DNA of 64,000 nt from Symsagittifera roscoffensis. Lineage: Eukaryota; Xenacoelomorpha; Acoela; Convolutidae. Location: the NCBI RefSeq assembly GCF_963678635.1, contig NC_087071.1:3921624-3985623 (forward strand), in the 5' to 3' direction. A program made the translations under genes and the position numbers. Below are positions 22,149 to 32,200 of the stretch, piece by piece (position 1 is the stretch's first letter; the number at the start of each line of letters is the position of its first letter). The notes under the pieces were generated by a model. That model had not been told where the DNA came from and searched no databases. It was given only the letters and a program-made list of their open reading frames with translations.

Positions 22149-22769
22149 GGACCTTGTTTGAGTCTATTGCTTTTGCTCTGTCTCTTTCTGGTGTCTAAAT
22201 TCAAAAAGAACTGCTTCTCTTCGACACTCTTTCGAAGTCATCGATGCATTATTGAAAGGCTGTGAAAGAGGTGACTCGGAACGAACGGATTTGTATAGCG
22301 GGGGAGGGGGGTTCGCTTAGTTGCTACCTGGTCATCTTTACAGTTAGTTTTTGATGGATCCAAAACATCGTAATTTTTGCACTGGCAAGTTCTATAAACT
22401 CGACAGTAAGTTTTTGGTAGATATAAAACATCGTCTTTTTCGCAGTGGCAAGTTCTAGGTTAAAAATCGAGTTCACTTAATGTTTCAGTAGCGTGTTTGC
22501 CATGAATGGGCAGGGAGTTAAGTTTTTCAGTTTTTTCCAGGTTTTGCTGTTTGCATTGACAAAATTTTTTTTTGATGTAGATTTTTTTTTTAGCGGGTCT
22601 GTCAATTGCTTTTAAATGCTCGGTGTTTTTTTGGCAAAGAAATAAGAAAAGCATTGCACTTATTTCGCGGCGAGATAATTTTGTTCAGTTTCTAGCCGAA
22701 GCCAATGTCCATTCAAATTTTTTTCTTTCAAATAGGAAAAAGCGTAGCTTTGGTCGACGGATTTGATTT

Positions 22770-24345
22770 GAATTCAAGCCAAGTAGCTGCTTTTGATTGA
22801 CAAATCCGTCTTAACTTCAAGTGAAACAGCTACTCTATAGGAGATGATTAAATAGAGACATTTATGGCTCATTGTGTACGGAACAGAAGGACAATAAACA
22901 ACCAGAATTAACTAAACAATAAACATATTTTTAGGTTTTGGTTTTTCTTAAAAACGTTAAAAATTGATTCGAACTGTAAATCGTATGCTTACTTAATGTC
23001 CTTAGTCCTAGTCCTTGACTTTGATTTTTTTGACAAATTCAAAAAATTAGGGAAAAAATAGCGATTGATTCTTAACTTTTTGATTTGGAGGATGAGTCAA
23101 TTTATGTTTAAGAAATAATCCTTTGTCGTTAAATTTCAATTTTGAGATTAAATTTTCTGTCATATAATTTGTTTAAGTTCCCGATTCAGCTTAAATTTTA
23201 CCAATATTGGGGAAATTTTGTATTTGTACGTAAATCATGGCTGCTATTTTACTTTTGTATTCTATAAAAAATGAAATCAAACCTTTTGGCGTAAGCGTTT
23301 TATCGTTATTCTATTTGTGCATGCTCACGGTACTAATGACTACATCAAGATGAACAATCCTTTTTTCATTTTTTTTTGTTTATTTTGGGGAATTTTGAAA
23401 TGATTTTGAAAGGTCTTTTGTTGGTTGTTTGCGTTCAAATTAAAACTTAAACCTGGAATTGCTTTGAAAGTTTCATCCAGATTTTTTTGTGGAGTTACTG
23501 ATATTGTTTTTACGGAGTGATAGAAGGAACTCGCAGCAATAGTGAATACCATTGAAAAAAAATTATTGGATTGTTTGAAAGAGGATTAATTCAGGATTTA
23601 TATTTTGAAAAGTCGTCATTAAAAGTTGAAAGAGATTTTTTTCTAAATTTCTATGACTATTATAGCTTCAAGATTCTTCATCTGAAGGTTTCTCAAGTAT
23701 CTCAAGTAGCTGCTTTTGATTATCGGATCAGTCTTAAATTCAAGTCAAACAGCTGCTTTATACGAAATGACTATGTAGAGACTTCAACGACTCGTTGCGT
23801 ACGAAACAGAGGAAAACGAACAACCGAAATTAGCTTAACGGTTAACATAGTTTAAAGACTTGTTCTTTCCTAAAAACATTAAAAGTTGATGCAAAGTTTC
23901 GTGAATCATATGCTGATCTGATGTCCGTAGCCCTGGTCTTGGACTTTGATTTTTTTGACAAGTTCAAAAAATTAGGGAAATAACAGCAACTGATGATGAA
24001 CAATCCCTTTTTTGTGCATTTTGGGGAATTTTAAAAGAAGTTTGAAAGGTCTTTTGTTGGTTGTTTGCGTTCAAAATAGAACTTAAACCTGGAATTACTT
24101 TGAAAGTTTCATCCAGGCTTTTTTGTAGAAATACTGATATTGTTTTCATGGCGTGATAGAAAGAACTCGCAGCAATAGTGAATTCTCTTTGAAAAAAATT
24201 AATGGATTGTTTCAAAGAGGGTTAATTAAGGATTTTTATGTTGTGAAGTCGTCATAAATAATTGGGAGAGATTTTTTTCTAAACTTCTATGACTATTATA
24301 GCTTCACGATTCTTCATCTGAAGGTTTCTAAGGGTCTAATAAAAA
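22770..24345 (+). repeat. Segmental direct duplication (blocks A-B then A'-B')
   Basis: Block A (22770-23068) recurs as A' (about 23700-23985): AAGTAGCTGCTTTTGATT, CAGCTGCT/CAGCTACT, and TTTGATTTTTTTGACAA followed by TTCAAAAAATTAGGGAAA. Block B (about 23345-23700) recurs as B' (about 23993-24345): GAAAGGTCTTTTGTTGGTTG, GAAAGTTTCATCCAG, AACTCGCAGCAATAGTGAAT, TGACTATTATAGCTTCA. About 270 bases (23069-23344) between A and B are absent from the second copy. No coding capacity was recognised. Confidence 0.88.
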
Positions 24346-24926
24346 AATTTTGCTTTGGTACTTTTTGAGGTTACGGGTTCATTTCATCGGTTAAGCTGCC
24401 CGGCGCTTACGCGAAAATGTAGTTCCACTATGAAGCTGAAACCGGGGCGAGACGAACGAACTATGAAAGTTTATCATTTAGTTAGAGGAAACCGGGGTAT
24501 TGATTCACTTTATGCTCGATACAATTGACGGTTTTAAATTTTAAGCGGTTGCAACCAAACCAGCGTTTTCGGTTTCATCTACCTTCAAACAAGTTTTTTT
24601 TTAGTAAAAAATCTGGTTAAGTTTGGTTTTCTTCAGAAAAGTTTTGCTTTCGAGACTCTCCTGGGCGTACTATGTTTTAAGGTATGCTACAGGATTATGG
24701 TATTTAAAATTAGCTTTATCGGTTCGCAATTTGTTCTATGTAATTTTACAGCAAAAATGAGAACTTTTGAAAGGACATCGGGCTCTTAGCTTTTCGAAGT
24801 TATAATGAAAAAAAAACGTTGGGTCCTTGATTTTGTTTTCTGGTTTTGGAAGAGACAATAACACAACTGGAACAGAAAATACCACCAGATTGATTTATCA
24901 CTTCGTCGATCGATTACGTATGAATG
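24346..24926. other. Non-coding, no recognised feature
   Basis: This lies between the duplication and the serine protease gene. No motif or repeat was found apart from oligo-T and oligo-A tracts. Confidence 0.4.
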
Positions 24927-24960
24927 CGGGAAAATTTTGTGGGAAAACTTGGAGGTAAAA
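24927..24960 (+). promoter_or_regulatory. Conserved element upstream of the serine protease, shared with 33961-34003
   Basis: GCGGGAAAATTTT..., GGGAAAACTTGGAGGTAAAA occurs about 100 bases before the protease start. A near copy (GCAAAATTTT..., GGAAAACTTTGGAGGTAAAA) occurs about 65 bases before the signal-peptide exon at 34065. It may be a shared promoter/5'UTR block of paralogous genes. No TATA box position is certain. Confidence 0.4.
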
Positions 24961-25063
24961 TTAAGGAACTTAATTGAACAATTTTGTTTTGGCAATCGCA
25001 TAATTCATTTTATAATTTTGAGTTTTGTGTTTCATAGAGACTTTTAACATGATATTTTCAGCG

Positions 25064-25538
25064 ATGAACTTCTTCAAAATTGTATGTAAATCAATTTTTC
25101 TTTTCACTTTCGCCTTTATATTTGCAAAAAGCGAAAACTTTTCTCCGCAGAAATTAACTAGAGCCATTATTAATGGCTATCCATCTCAAAATAATTGGGA
25201 CTTTTTCGTGTCACTAACCTTGAAAGTAAATGAGAGCCTCAAATTCCGTAATTGTGGTGGAACAATAATAGATCCACAATTTGTGCTAACTGCTGCCCAT
25301 TGCGTTGGTGACTCATTTTTGAACCAATTTTTATACATTGAAGTAGGGGACTTTAGGTACCCGTCAGCATCCAAAGTCATGATAGCCCCTGAACAAATTT
25401 GGATTCACGAAGATTATAAAAACCATGACAATTTGTGGGCTGAGAACGATATCGCGCTAATAAAACTAACGCAGCATGTTTCCTTCCGAAGAGTGTTACA
25501 TATATGTCAATCATTTCTAGGCCGGAACACTCAATTTG
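25064..25538 (+). CDS. Serine protease exon 1
   Basis: Encodes the signal peptide, propeptide, IINGY start, catalytic His (TAAHC) and catalytic Asp (NDIALIKL). It ends in QSFLGRNTQF plus one base, at donor G|GTCTCT. This donor is preferred because the split codon becomes GTT and the join reads TQF-VAIGMGTT, as expected before the GWG turn. Confidence 0.82.
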
Positions 25539-28500
25539 GTCTCTTCTCCAGTTTCCAATTCCTCTGTAAAGTAGTTTAAAAAAATCAATTTTTTTTAACA
25601 AAAGCTAATAAAAAAATCAAAAACCCACTTTCAACCCACATTCTTTATTTTTTTTAAAAATTTTTCAGTTGTAGTTTTTTGTAGTTCCTGATAATTGGAA
25701 AAGACCCAAATCACTTGTTGACGCTGCTCTTTTTGTTGCTCCTTAGACTTTAGAAAAAAGTTGCCTGCGGCTCAGAATTTTTTGTCAAAATTGAGTTATT
25801 AGTGTTTTAACAGCTCGGGATATCAGTTTAGAGCCTACCTAAAAAAGTCATCAAAACTTTTTGAAAAACCGTTTAGAAAAACCGTAAAACCGGTTAAAGA
25901 ATCAATAGTAATTTCGAACTGTATTTACGAAAAAAAATCACAGGTTTTGCGGGAACTGGAAAAGAAATTGGGCTCTTTTCCAGTTCCCCCCTTCAAATTC
26001 AAATTTGAAAAGCTTTTTAACATTGCCATAATGCAATGAAATTTGGTGAACAAATCGACAACTGTGAACAGATTTGTTCTTCATACTTAACAGCGTAACA
26101 TCACGCATTTAGCCGTAAAAACACGTAAAACAAACATAAAACTCGGTTTTTTGAAAGGGGTGAAACTGGAAAAGAGCCGAGAATTAAATAGTTGCGATTG
26201 GAATGGGAACGACCGAGACCGGTGAGGGTTCTTCTGTGCTTCGTGAAACAATATTGCGAGAGATCGATGTTGATGAGACGTGTCCGGCTGCAAAAGACTG
26301 GGCGTTCACTTATGAAAAGCAAGTATGCCTTATTGCTCCCGACAAACAATCAAACGCATGTAGCGGCGATTCGGGAGGTCCATTGTTTCCTAGGTTCTCG
26401 TCCAATATTTTGAAAATTTTGCATAGAGCAAAGTTAAGTTGAAATGCTAAGAAAAACAAGGCTGCTCGTGTCAGGGCGAAGCCATGAATGTTCTGACTGC
26501 CTTTTAAGGTCTAAGGAGCAGTAGTAACATGAAAAATTAAATGTAATGAAGTAAAAATAAAATAGTTTTTAAAAAACTTTAGATTTTTTGTAAAAACATA
26601 AACCCATACGTCATAATAAGTACAAAGTGATATATTTTACTCCTATTAACAAATCAATTATGGCATGTTAGCTTCCTTAAACCAATTTCGAACGATTTCT
26701 AAGACGGATTAAATCTCGCTAACGCGTTAATAACGCGAAATATATCGCGCGTTAACTATCCCAAATTGGCCAAAAGGGCAATCTTTAAACCCCATTAACT
26801 TTACAAAAAATGATCACAGGTAAAAAAAATCTTCTCAAATTTAAGATCAAGTCAACAATAGCTTTCGAATGAGCTTTAAAAGTTTGTCTGAAGAAAAAAA
26901 ACCCGCCCAAATATTCTGTTACTTTCGTTACAATGTTTGCCCACCGAATCCAAATAAACATGGAGTTACAAAAAACTGGCTCTTTTTCCTTCCCCCCCCA
27001 CCAGCAAATTTTTATATTTGAAGTTACCGTTCAATTTGTCCAATTGCCATGAAAATTGGCATGTAGACTAATTAGGCCATGACAAACATATTTGGTCTCC
27101 ATAATTGTAAGACTGCTCGTTAGACCATAAAATTCATGTTTGAGTGAGGTGGGGGGGGGGGAAGGAAAAAGAACCAAAAAACTTTTTTTTTGCCAGCATG
27201 TCTTGTTTTGATCTTTTAGCTGACTTTGTCGGCCGTGGAGTTCCAACCAAAAAGTGCAATCTGTTTTCACTGGTGTACAGTTCAACAATATATACTTTTG
27301 TGCACTGTGCAATTCTGGGGTTTTTTGACTATCAAACCAATTACAATTGATTTAAATCTATAATAACTATTATCGATTCGATAGTCACTAAAATCCATTT
27401 CAAATGCATATTTTGTGACAGATTATGTGTTTAGAAAATACCGTTTTTATAGTGATAAACCATACAACTATACAGATTTTGGCTCTTTTCCAGTTCCACC
27501 TTTCTAATTCAATTTTGAAAAGTCTATCGAACGTTGTCACAATGCAATGCAATTTGGTGTGGTGAACAAATCGACAATTCTGAACAGATTTGTTCTTCAT
27601 ACTTTACAGCGTAAAATTACGCATTTAGCCGTAATAACACGTAAAACAAACATAAAGCTCGGTATTTTAAAAGGGGGGAAACTAAAACAGAGCCCAGATT
27701 TTATATAAAAGCAAAATGCATTAGTATGCCGGTATTTTTTTAATGAAAAAAGTTCGAATTGAAAAAATTTGATATCAAAAAAATGGTTACGTGTTTTTTT
27801 TTTGTTGAAATCGATTAATTCGAAAAATCTATATTTTCCTAGAAACAACCTAATTCTTGATCGAATTTTGAACGGTAAGGAGGGGAGTGAAAAAGAGCTT
27901 GAATTGTTTTTTTAAAGTGCTCTTTTTGAGTTTACTTTTTTTTAATTAATTTTTATGTTTTGTTGCACATTTTGCGACTGGAAGATTGCTTATATGATTT
28001 TTGTTTATATTAGAGTTTTCCAGAATGTTTGTTTTGCTGAATTTTGTGCCCAAATTCTGACTTATAATAAAAAAGTTTTATTAAGTTTTGTAAATTTTGA
28101 TTTTTTGTCTCGATATTTATTTGAAAATGCAGAATAGTAGAAAAATCAAATATTTAGTCAGTGTAAAATTCTTTTTCAGATAAATTTTTTTTGCCTCCTT
28201 GGAGAATGCTTTGCAATTGATTATAATCAGTTTTGTACAGACTCAGAAAACAATTTTTTTTGAAAACAAAAGGTTTTTTTTCAGGGGGGGGGGGGGAGGT
28301 GGGAGGATTTTCAACCATCTGCCGACCCAAAGGGTCCCCTTTTAACCTATTTTGAGATACCCTTAAATTTCTTATTGATTATTAGAATTGACTATGTTTG
28401 ATTCCAAAAAGACAGATTATAATCGATTATTAATTGAATCAAATTATTTTTCTTTCAATTTTTGTAAAACTGGTACTAAAAACTTATTATAATCGATTAT

Positions 28501-29108
28501 AAACGCTGGAAATTGGATGCGGATTTGTTGGATTACAAACAATCGAATTCTTTGCAAGTAGAAAAATTGTATATGAAGCTGTTTTAGTTTTGCCAATACT
28601 GGTGGATTATTTATTTCTTCTCGAGAATTTAGCCAGATTTTAGATACAAAAGTTTCACTCAAAGTGTCGGCTCTTTTCCAGTCCCCCCTTCAAATTTGAT
28701 TTTGAAAAGTTTATTTAACGTTGTTATAATGCAATTAAATTTGGCGTGGTGAACAAATCGACAACTGTCACCAGATTTGTTCTTCATACTTTACAGCGCA
28801 AGTTCACGCATTTAGCCGTAATAACACGTAAAACAAACATAAAACTCGGTATTTTGAAGAGGGGTAACTGGAAAAGAGCCAAAGTATCAGATAAAAAATG
28901 CTTTGTCAGTGGTTAGACTTTAAAAACTAAAAAAAAACAACATTGGATGAGAATGTTCTGACAAAGAAATTATGACGGCTCTGCTGCATGCCTCTACGGA
29001 ATAACATCTTACGGAGAGGATGGTTGCAAAAGCAGTGTTGGCGTTGTTTATACAAGAGCTTCAGGGTACCAGACTTGGATACAAAACAAAATTTACGAAA
29101 ATTTTTAA
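25064..29108 (+). CDS. Secreted S1-family (chymotrypsin-fold) serine protease, three exons
   Basis: Joining 25064-25538, 26192-26393 and 28967-29108 with GT-AG introns (phases 1 and 2) gives an uninterrupted 272-residue protein, the usual size for an S1 protease zymogen. A signal peptide opens it (MNFFKIVCKSIFLFTFAFIF; in-frame ATGs at 25049 and 25025 would only lengthen it). The mature start is IINGY, then CGGTIIDPQFVLTAAHC (catalytic His), NDIALIKL (catalytic Asp), a GMGTT turn where GWG is usual, CSGDSGGPLF (catalytic Ser), SYGEDGC and VYTRASGYQTWI. By alignment, position 189 is Asn and position 226 is Val, so the pocket is not trypsin-like. The residue before IING is Ala rather than Arg/Lys. 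Poly(A) signals AATAAA follow at 29117 and 29179. The introns hold several MITEs. Secreted digestive or defensive roles are both possible. Confidence 0.88.
25971..26178. mobile_element. hAT-like MITE, family 1, copy 1
   Basis: Terminal inverted repeats GGCTCTTTTCCAGTTCCCCC and GGGGTGAAACTGGAAAAGAGCC (reverse complements). The internal block GATTTGTTCTTCATAC...CGCATTTAGCCGTAA...CACGTAAAACAAACATAAA is shared with copies 2 and 3. The flanks (AGAAATTG / GAGAATTA) do not form a clean duplication. It sits in intron 1 of the protease gene. Confidence 0.9.
26192..26393 (+). CDS. Serine protease exon 2
   Basis: Begins after AAATAG, 13 bases downstream of a MITE end. Encodes VAIGMGTTETGEGSSVL through DETCP, KQVCLIAP and the catalytic SGDSGGPLFP, ending at donor AG|GTTCTC in phase 2. 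The acceptor lacks a pyrimidine tract because the MITE occupies the adjoining intron. Confidence 0.85.
26978..27175. mobile_element. hAT-like MITE, family 2, with 8-bp target duplication
   Basis: TIRs GGCTCTTTTTCCTTCCCCCC and the reverse complement GGGGAAGGAAAAAGAACC. Flanked by the exact 8-bp direct repeat AAAAAACT (26970-26977 and 27176-27183). The ends resemble family 1 but the interior differs. It sits in intron 2 of the protease gene. Confidence 0.88.
27481..27694. mobile_element. hAT-like MITE, family 1, copy 2, with 8-bp target duplication
   Basis: Left end GGCTCTTTTCCAGTTCCACC, right end GGGGGGAAACTAAAACAGAGCC. Exact flanking 8-bp repeat CAGATTTT (27473-27480 and 27695-27702). The interior is collinear with copies 1 and 3. 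In intron 2 of the protease gene. Confidence 0.93.
28380..28525. repeat. Dispersed ATAATCGATTATA repeat, related to 62860-62940
   Basis: The block TTTTTGTAAAACTGGTACTAAAA...TTATAATCGATTAT...AACGCTGGAAATTGGATGCGG is matched at 62860-62930 and again at the right edge of the window (63930-64000). It shows that the family is dispersed rather than confined to the right end. Confidence 0.7.
28669..28880. mobile_element. hAT-like MITE, family 1, copy 3
   Basis: Left end GGCTCTTTTCCAGTCCCCCC, right end GAGGGGTAACTGGAAAAGAGCC. Flanked by AAAGTGTC (28661-28668) and AAAGTATC (28881-28888), an 8-bp duplication with one mismatch. It ends about 90 bases before protease exon 3. Confidence 0.92.
28967..29108 (+). 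CDS. Serine protease exon 3 with stop
   Basis: Acceptor ACAAAG; the split codon AG|A gives Arg, followed by NYDGSAACLYGITSYGEDGC and GVVYTRASGYQTWIQNK, then TAA at 29106-29108. This is the standard C-terminal strand and helix of S1 proteases and is too short to stand out as an open frame. Confidence 0.88.
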
Positions 29109-29208
29109 AAATTTTAAATAAATTTTTTTCCCTCCTCCGTTCCAATGTTTTCTTTTTCAACTTAGATTTTTTAAATGCAATAAAATTTGCTGGTTCAACA
29201 AAATAATT

Positions 29209-32200
29209 TTTGTAAGCAAAGTCATTTTTGCAACGTTTAATTCAACACGACGAATTCAGTCAATATTTAAATGCTGGTGTCATATCTAAAATGGAGGAAA
29301 AAGAAAAAAATTCATATATTTCCTCTGATAAAACTTCAAAAATATCAGGGAAGTTTTATTAGCATGCTTATTTCATGAGTTGCGCATGAAATTGAAGCAA
29401 ATGTCGAAATCGTTGAATGTATTGTTTCTCAATTCCATGTTAACTGTCTTAAGGTATAAGGTTTTAATCATTATTGGACTTTCAGAGTTATTTATAAAGA
29501 AGTATACCAAAAATTTTAGCCGAAATCATTTGAATGTGTTAAACAATCTTGCTCATAATGATTGCTATATAATATTTTCATGCATGCTCCAGTTCATGTA
29601 CTAAAGGAGCACTGTTTATAATTTTAAAACACTTTTGGCAACCAAGCTCAAACAATAATTAAAATTTGGCCAAACAACTTTTTCCAGAAATTGTCATTGC
29701 GATAAAAATTAAGCTTCTTTTTCAACCCGGACTTAATGTTGACATCAACTTTCGAGTCGTAACGAGTGGTTTCAAAATCATAAATGTTTCTAAAACATGA
29801 TTTCGTCATGACTGAATTGGCTTGCATTCAAATTTTTATAAAAACCGATATTGCGAATGAACATTTTCTTACTCCCAATAAGATTGACGGCGGGCATTTA
29901 AATAACAAAAAACACAAACTTCACGTCTTTGTTATGTAAAAACCAAAAACGACAAAACTCAAGTGTTGGGAAACGATAGAAAGATCTGAAAATTTCTTAA
30001 ATCCACTGTTATGTATATTCTTTTTTATATGTCATTAATTGATGCAAAGGGAGAAAAACCACTAATTGTTTGAATAAAATTCTTTTTTTTAGAAACAATC
30101 AAGTTCATGGTATGAGTTTCTTTGTTTCCCAGTTTTTTTGTTCCAATTTTTTGAAATACTGGATAGAGTATAGTTTGGTTGCAATATCAAGAAAGATTAG
30201 ATTAAAATTCTTTCCTCACGCAATTGATTTCACCCATTGCAACCTTTTTTTTCAAATTTTCTTCACTGAACTATGTTATTCGAATCCAATTAAATCTTAA
30301 AATATAAAAAACTTGACTTTTTGCGAGGCGGTATTGTTGTGATCTTTTTAGCTAGCCTTACGCGCATTAGCAAAAAGAGAGTGAAAGTTGTCTTTTTTCT
30401 CAACACAATTGAATTAATTTAAAAAATCAGGTTAATTGAAAACTATTCTTCGAGAATTGGTTAAAATGGTAAAATTGAGCATAATCTTTTGCAGAGGAAA
30501 AGAAACAGTTTTTGGCAAAAATTTGAAGAAATTTGAGTTTTTTCTCAATTTTCAGTTTAAATTTACAATAAATTAAATTTTAAAAATAAAAAAACATCTG
30601 TTGACATCATCATTTCAAACATAAATTTTAAACAGCCTAATCAGAATTAGCTTATGATTTTAGACTTTTAGAAACAACGCGAACCACAGTGGGCCTCGAT
30701 CTACCGAGCTAGGGATTTGCACTTGCGTATGGAAACCTCTGTAATATATCGGCCTTGTTGGTGAAGCATACGTAGCTGACTTATACTAGCCATGATATAC
30801 TACCATTTGCATGCTGATTAACATTAACAGTGGGCTATTGACTATCGCGCGTGAAAGCTACAGTTAAACAATACAAGCAAGCCCGTCTTCTATAATCAAT
30901 TGGCTCTTAAAAAACTAGAAATTGTGCACTAACAAAAAGCAAGGATCTGGTCAATCTCCTTAAACTGGGGGACTCCGTCTCATCATGTTTGATAATTATG
31001 TATATGCAATTCAAAAGATTTGATTTTCATTTTAAGCAACTGTAAAAGGAAGGGAAAACGAGAGTGATGGTCACGAGTTATTTTTTCAGGGGTAAGCTTT
31101 ACAGTTTACAGTAGAGCAATGCACACGAATCCCTTGTTGTTAGTCGCTGAGTTAAACTTGAGCTCCAAATGTTCATCTTGAAACGAAGTGTTGTCATTTC
31201 TGTTTCTTCGGTCTTCGACTTTAATGGTTTGAAATCTCCACGACGCACGGTTAGAGCACGCCTTCATTTAAAGGACATTTGGCTCATAACTGGGGAGCAA
31301 AAAAATTATCGCTCACCAGAAATGCTCCGGAACTTATTCATTGGATGCGGATATAATTTTCATTCCACAAAGAGAAATAGTTACTCCTCGTTATCCTTCC
31401 GTAACTCATTTGATCAATATTAGCTACATATGCGTTTTGTGGGTTTGTTCCACTTCGTGGCTTTATTTTTGTTTCTCAAAAAACTAAACTCACTCTCGTA
31501 TTCTCCAAGGTAACTCGTCAAATTTATATTTCTTCAAATGCTGCAACTGCATGCAGCCCTGTTGACTTTTCGACCAAAGGAACTAATAATACGGGCGCTG
31601 TAATAGAATTTTCTTAGACTAGTTTTTTTGCTCAATCTGCTGCTTTCCTATTTGAGTTCAAACTCCTTCAATCAGATGAGCCCATAAATATCTAGTCCCA
31701 TTGATAGTTAATCACCAACTGTTGATCCTGGAGACATAGTTCTTTCCATGGGACGGATTCCGTATTTAGCCTAAATTAACAATGAAACTGAGCATCCGAT
31801 AATTTTCGATTCTCGTCATTTATATGTGAAATAAATTCTCACACTTCTGTATTTTTGGTCGTTTGTGGCAAACAGCGGAACCAAATTTGTAGGAGCGCAG
31901 AAAAAGTTTCTGCTTTGTGTAGAAAATAATTAGAACAGGCTGGCTCCCTCTTTGTTAGTCCATACGGGGATTAAATCAGAACTTTTTTTCCTCCTGGCGC
32001 TTCCCATCATAGTGGGTCTCGTGAGGGGTTAGTGCGCAGTTGCAAACGTGTGTTCTAAACTTTCATCGGTCCCCGCAAATCAACGAATCAGGTTTTGTCT
32101 ACCAATTTTTTTTTTATAGTATTGGCCGTTGAATGCATATCTAATAACGCCATCTGATGCCGATTTGAACACAAGAAGCGTTACTTTTAGGCGAGCATCC

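Noticed and set aside
23340-24215. Two similar - strand ORFs (TIAASSFYH...) in the A-B duplication
   Set aside because: The similarity comes from the DNA duplication itself; the frames are short, interrupted and carry no motif.
25539-26191. A further protease exon between exons 1 and 2
   Set aside because: Joining 25538 to 26192 already gives the expected spacing and frame from the ICQ segment to the GMG turn; the intervening DNA has stops in all frames and a MITE.
31169-31423. 84-aa ORF in the composition-shifted block
   Set aside because: No motif, no start context or splice structure; expected by chance in less AT-rich DNA.
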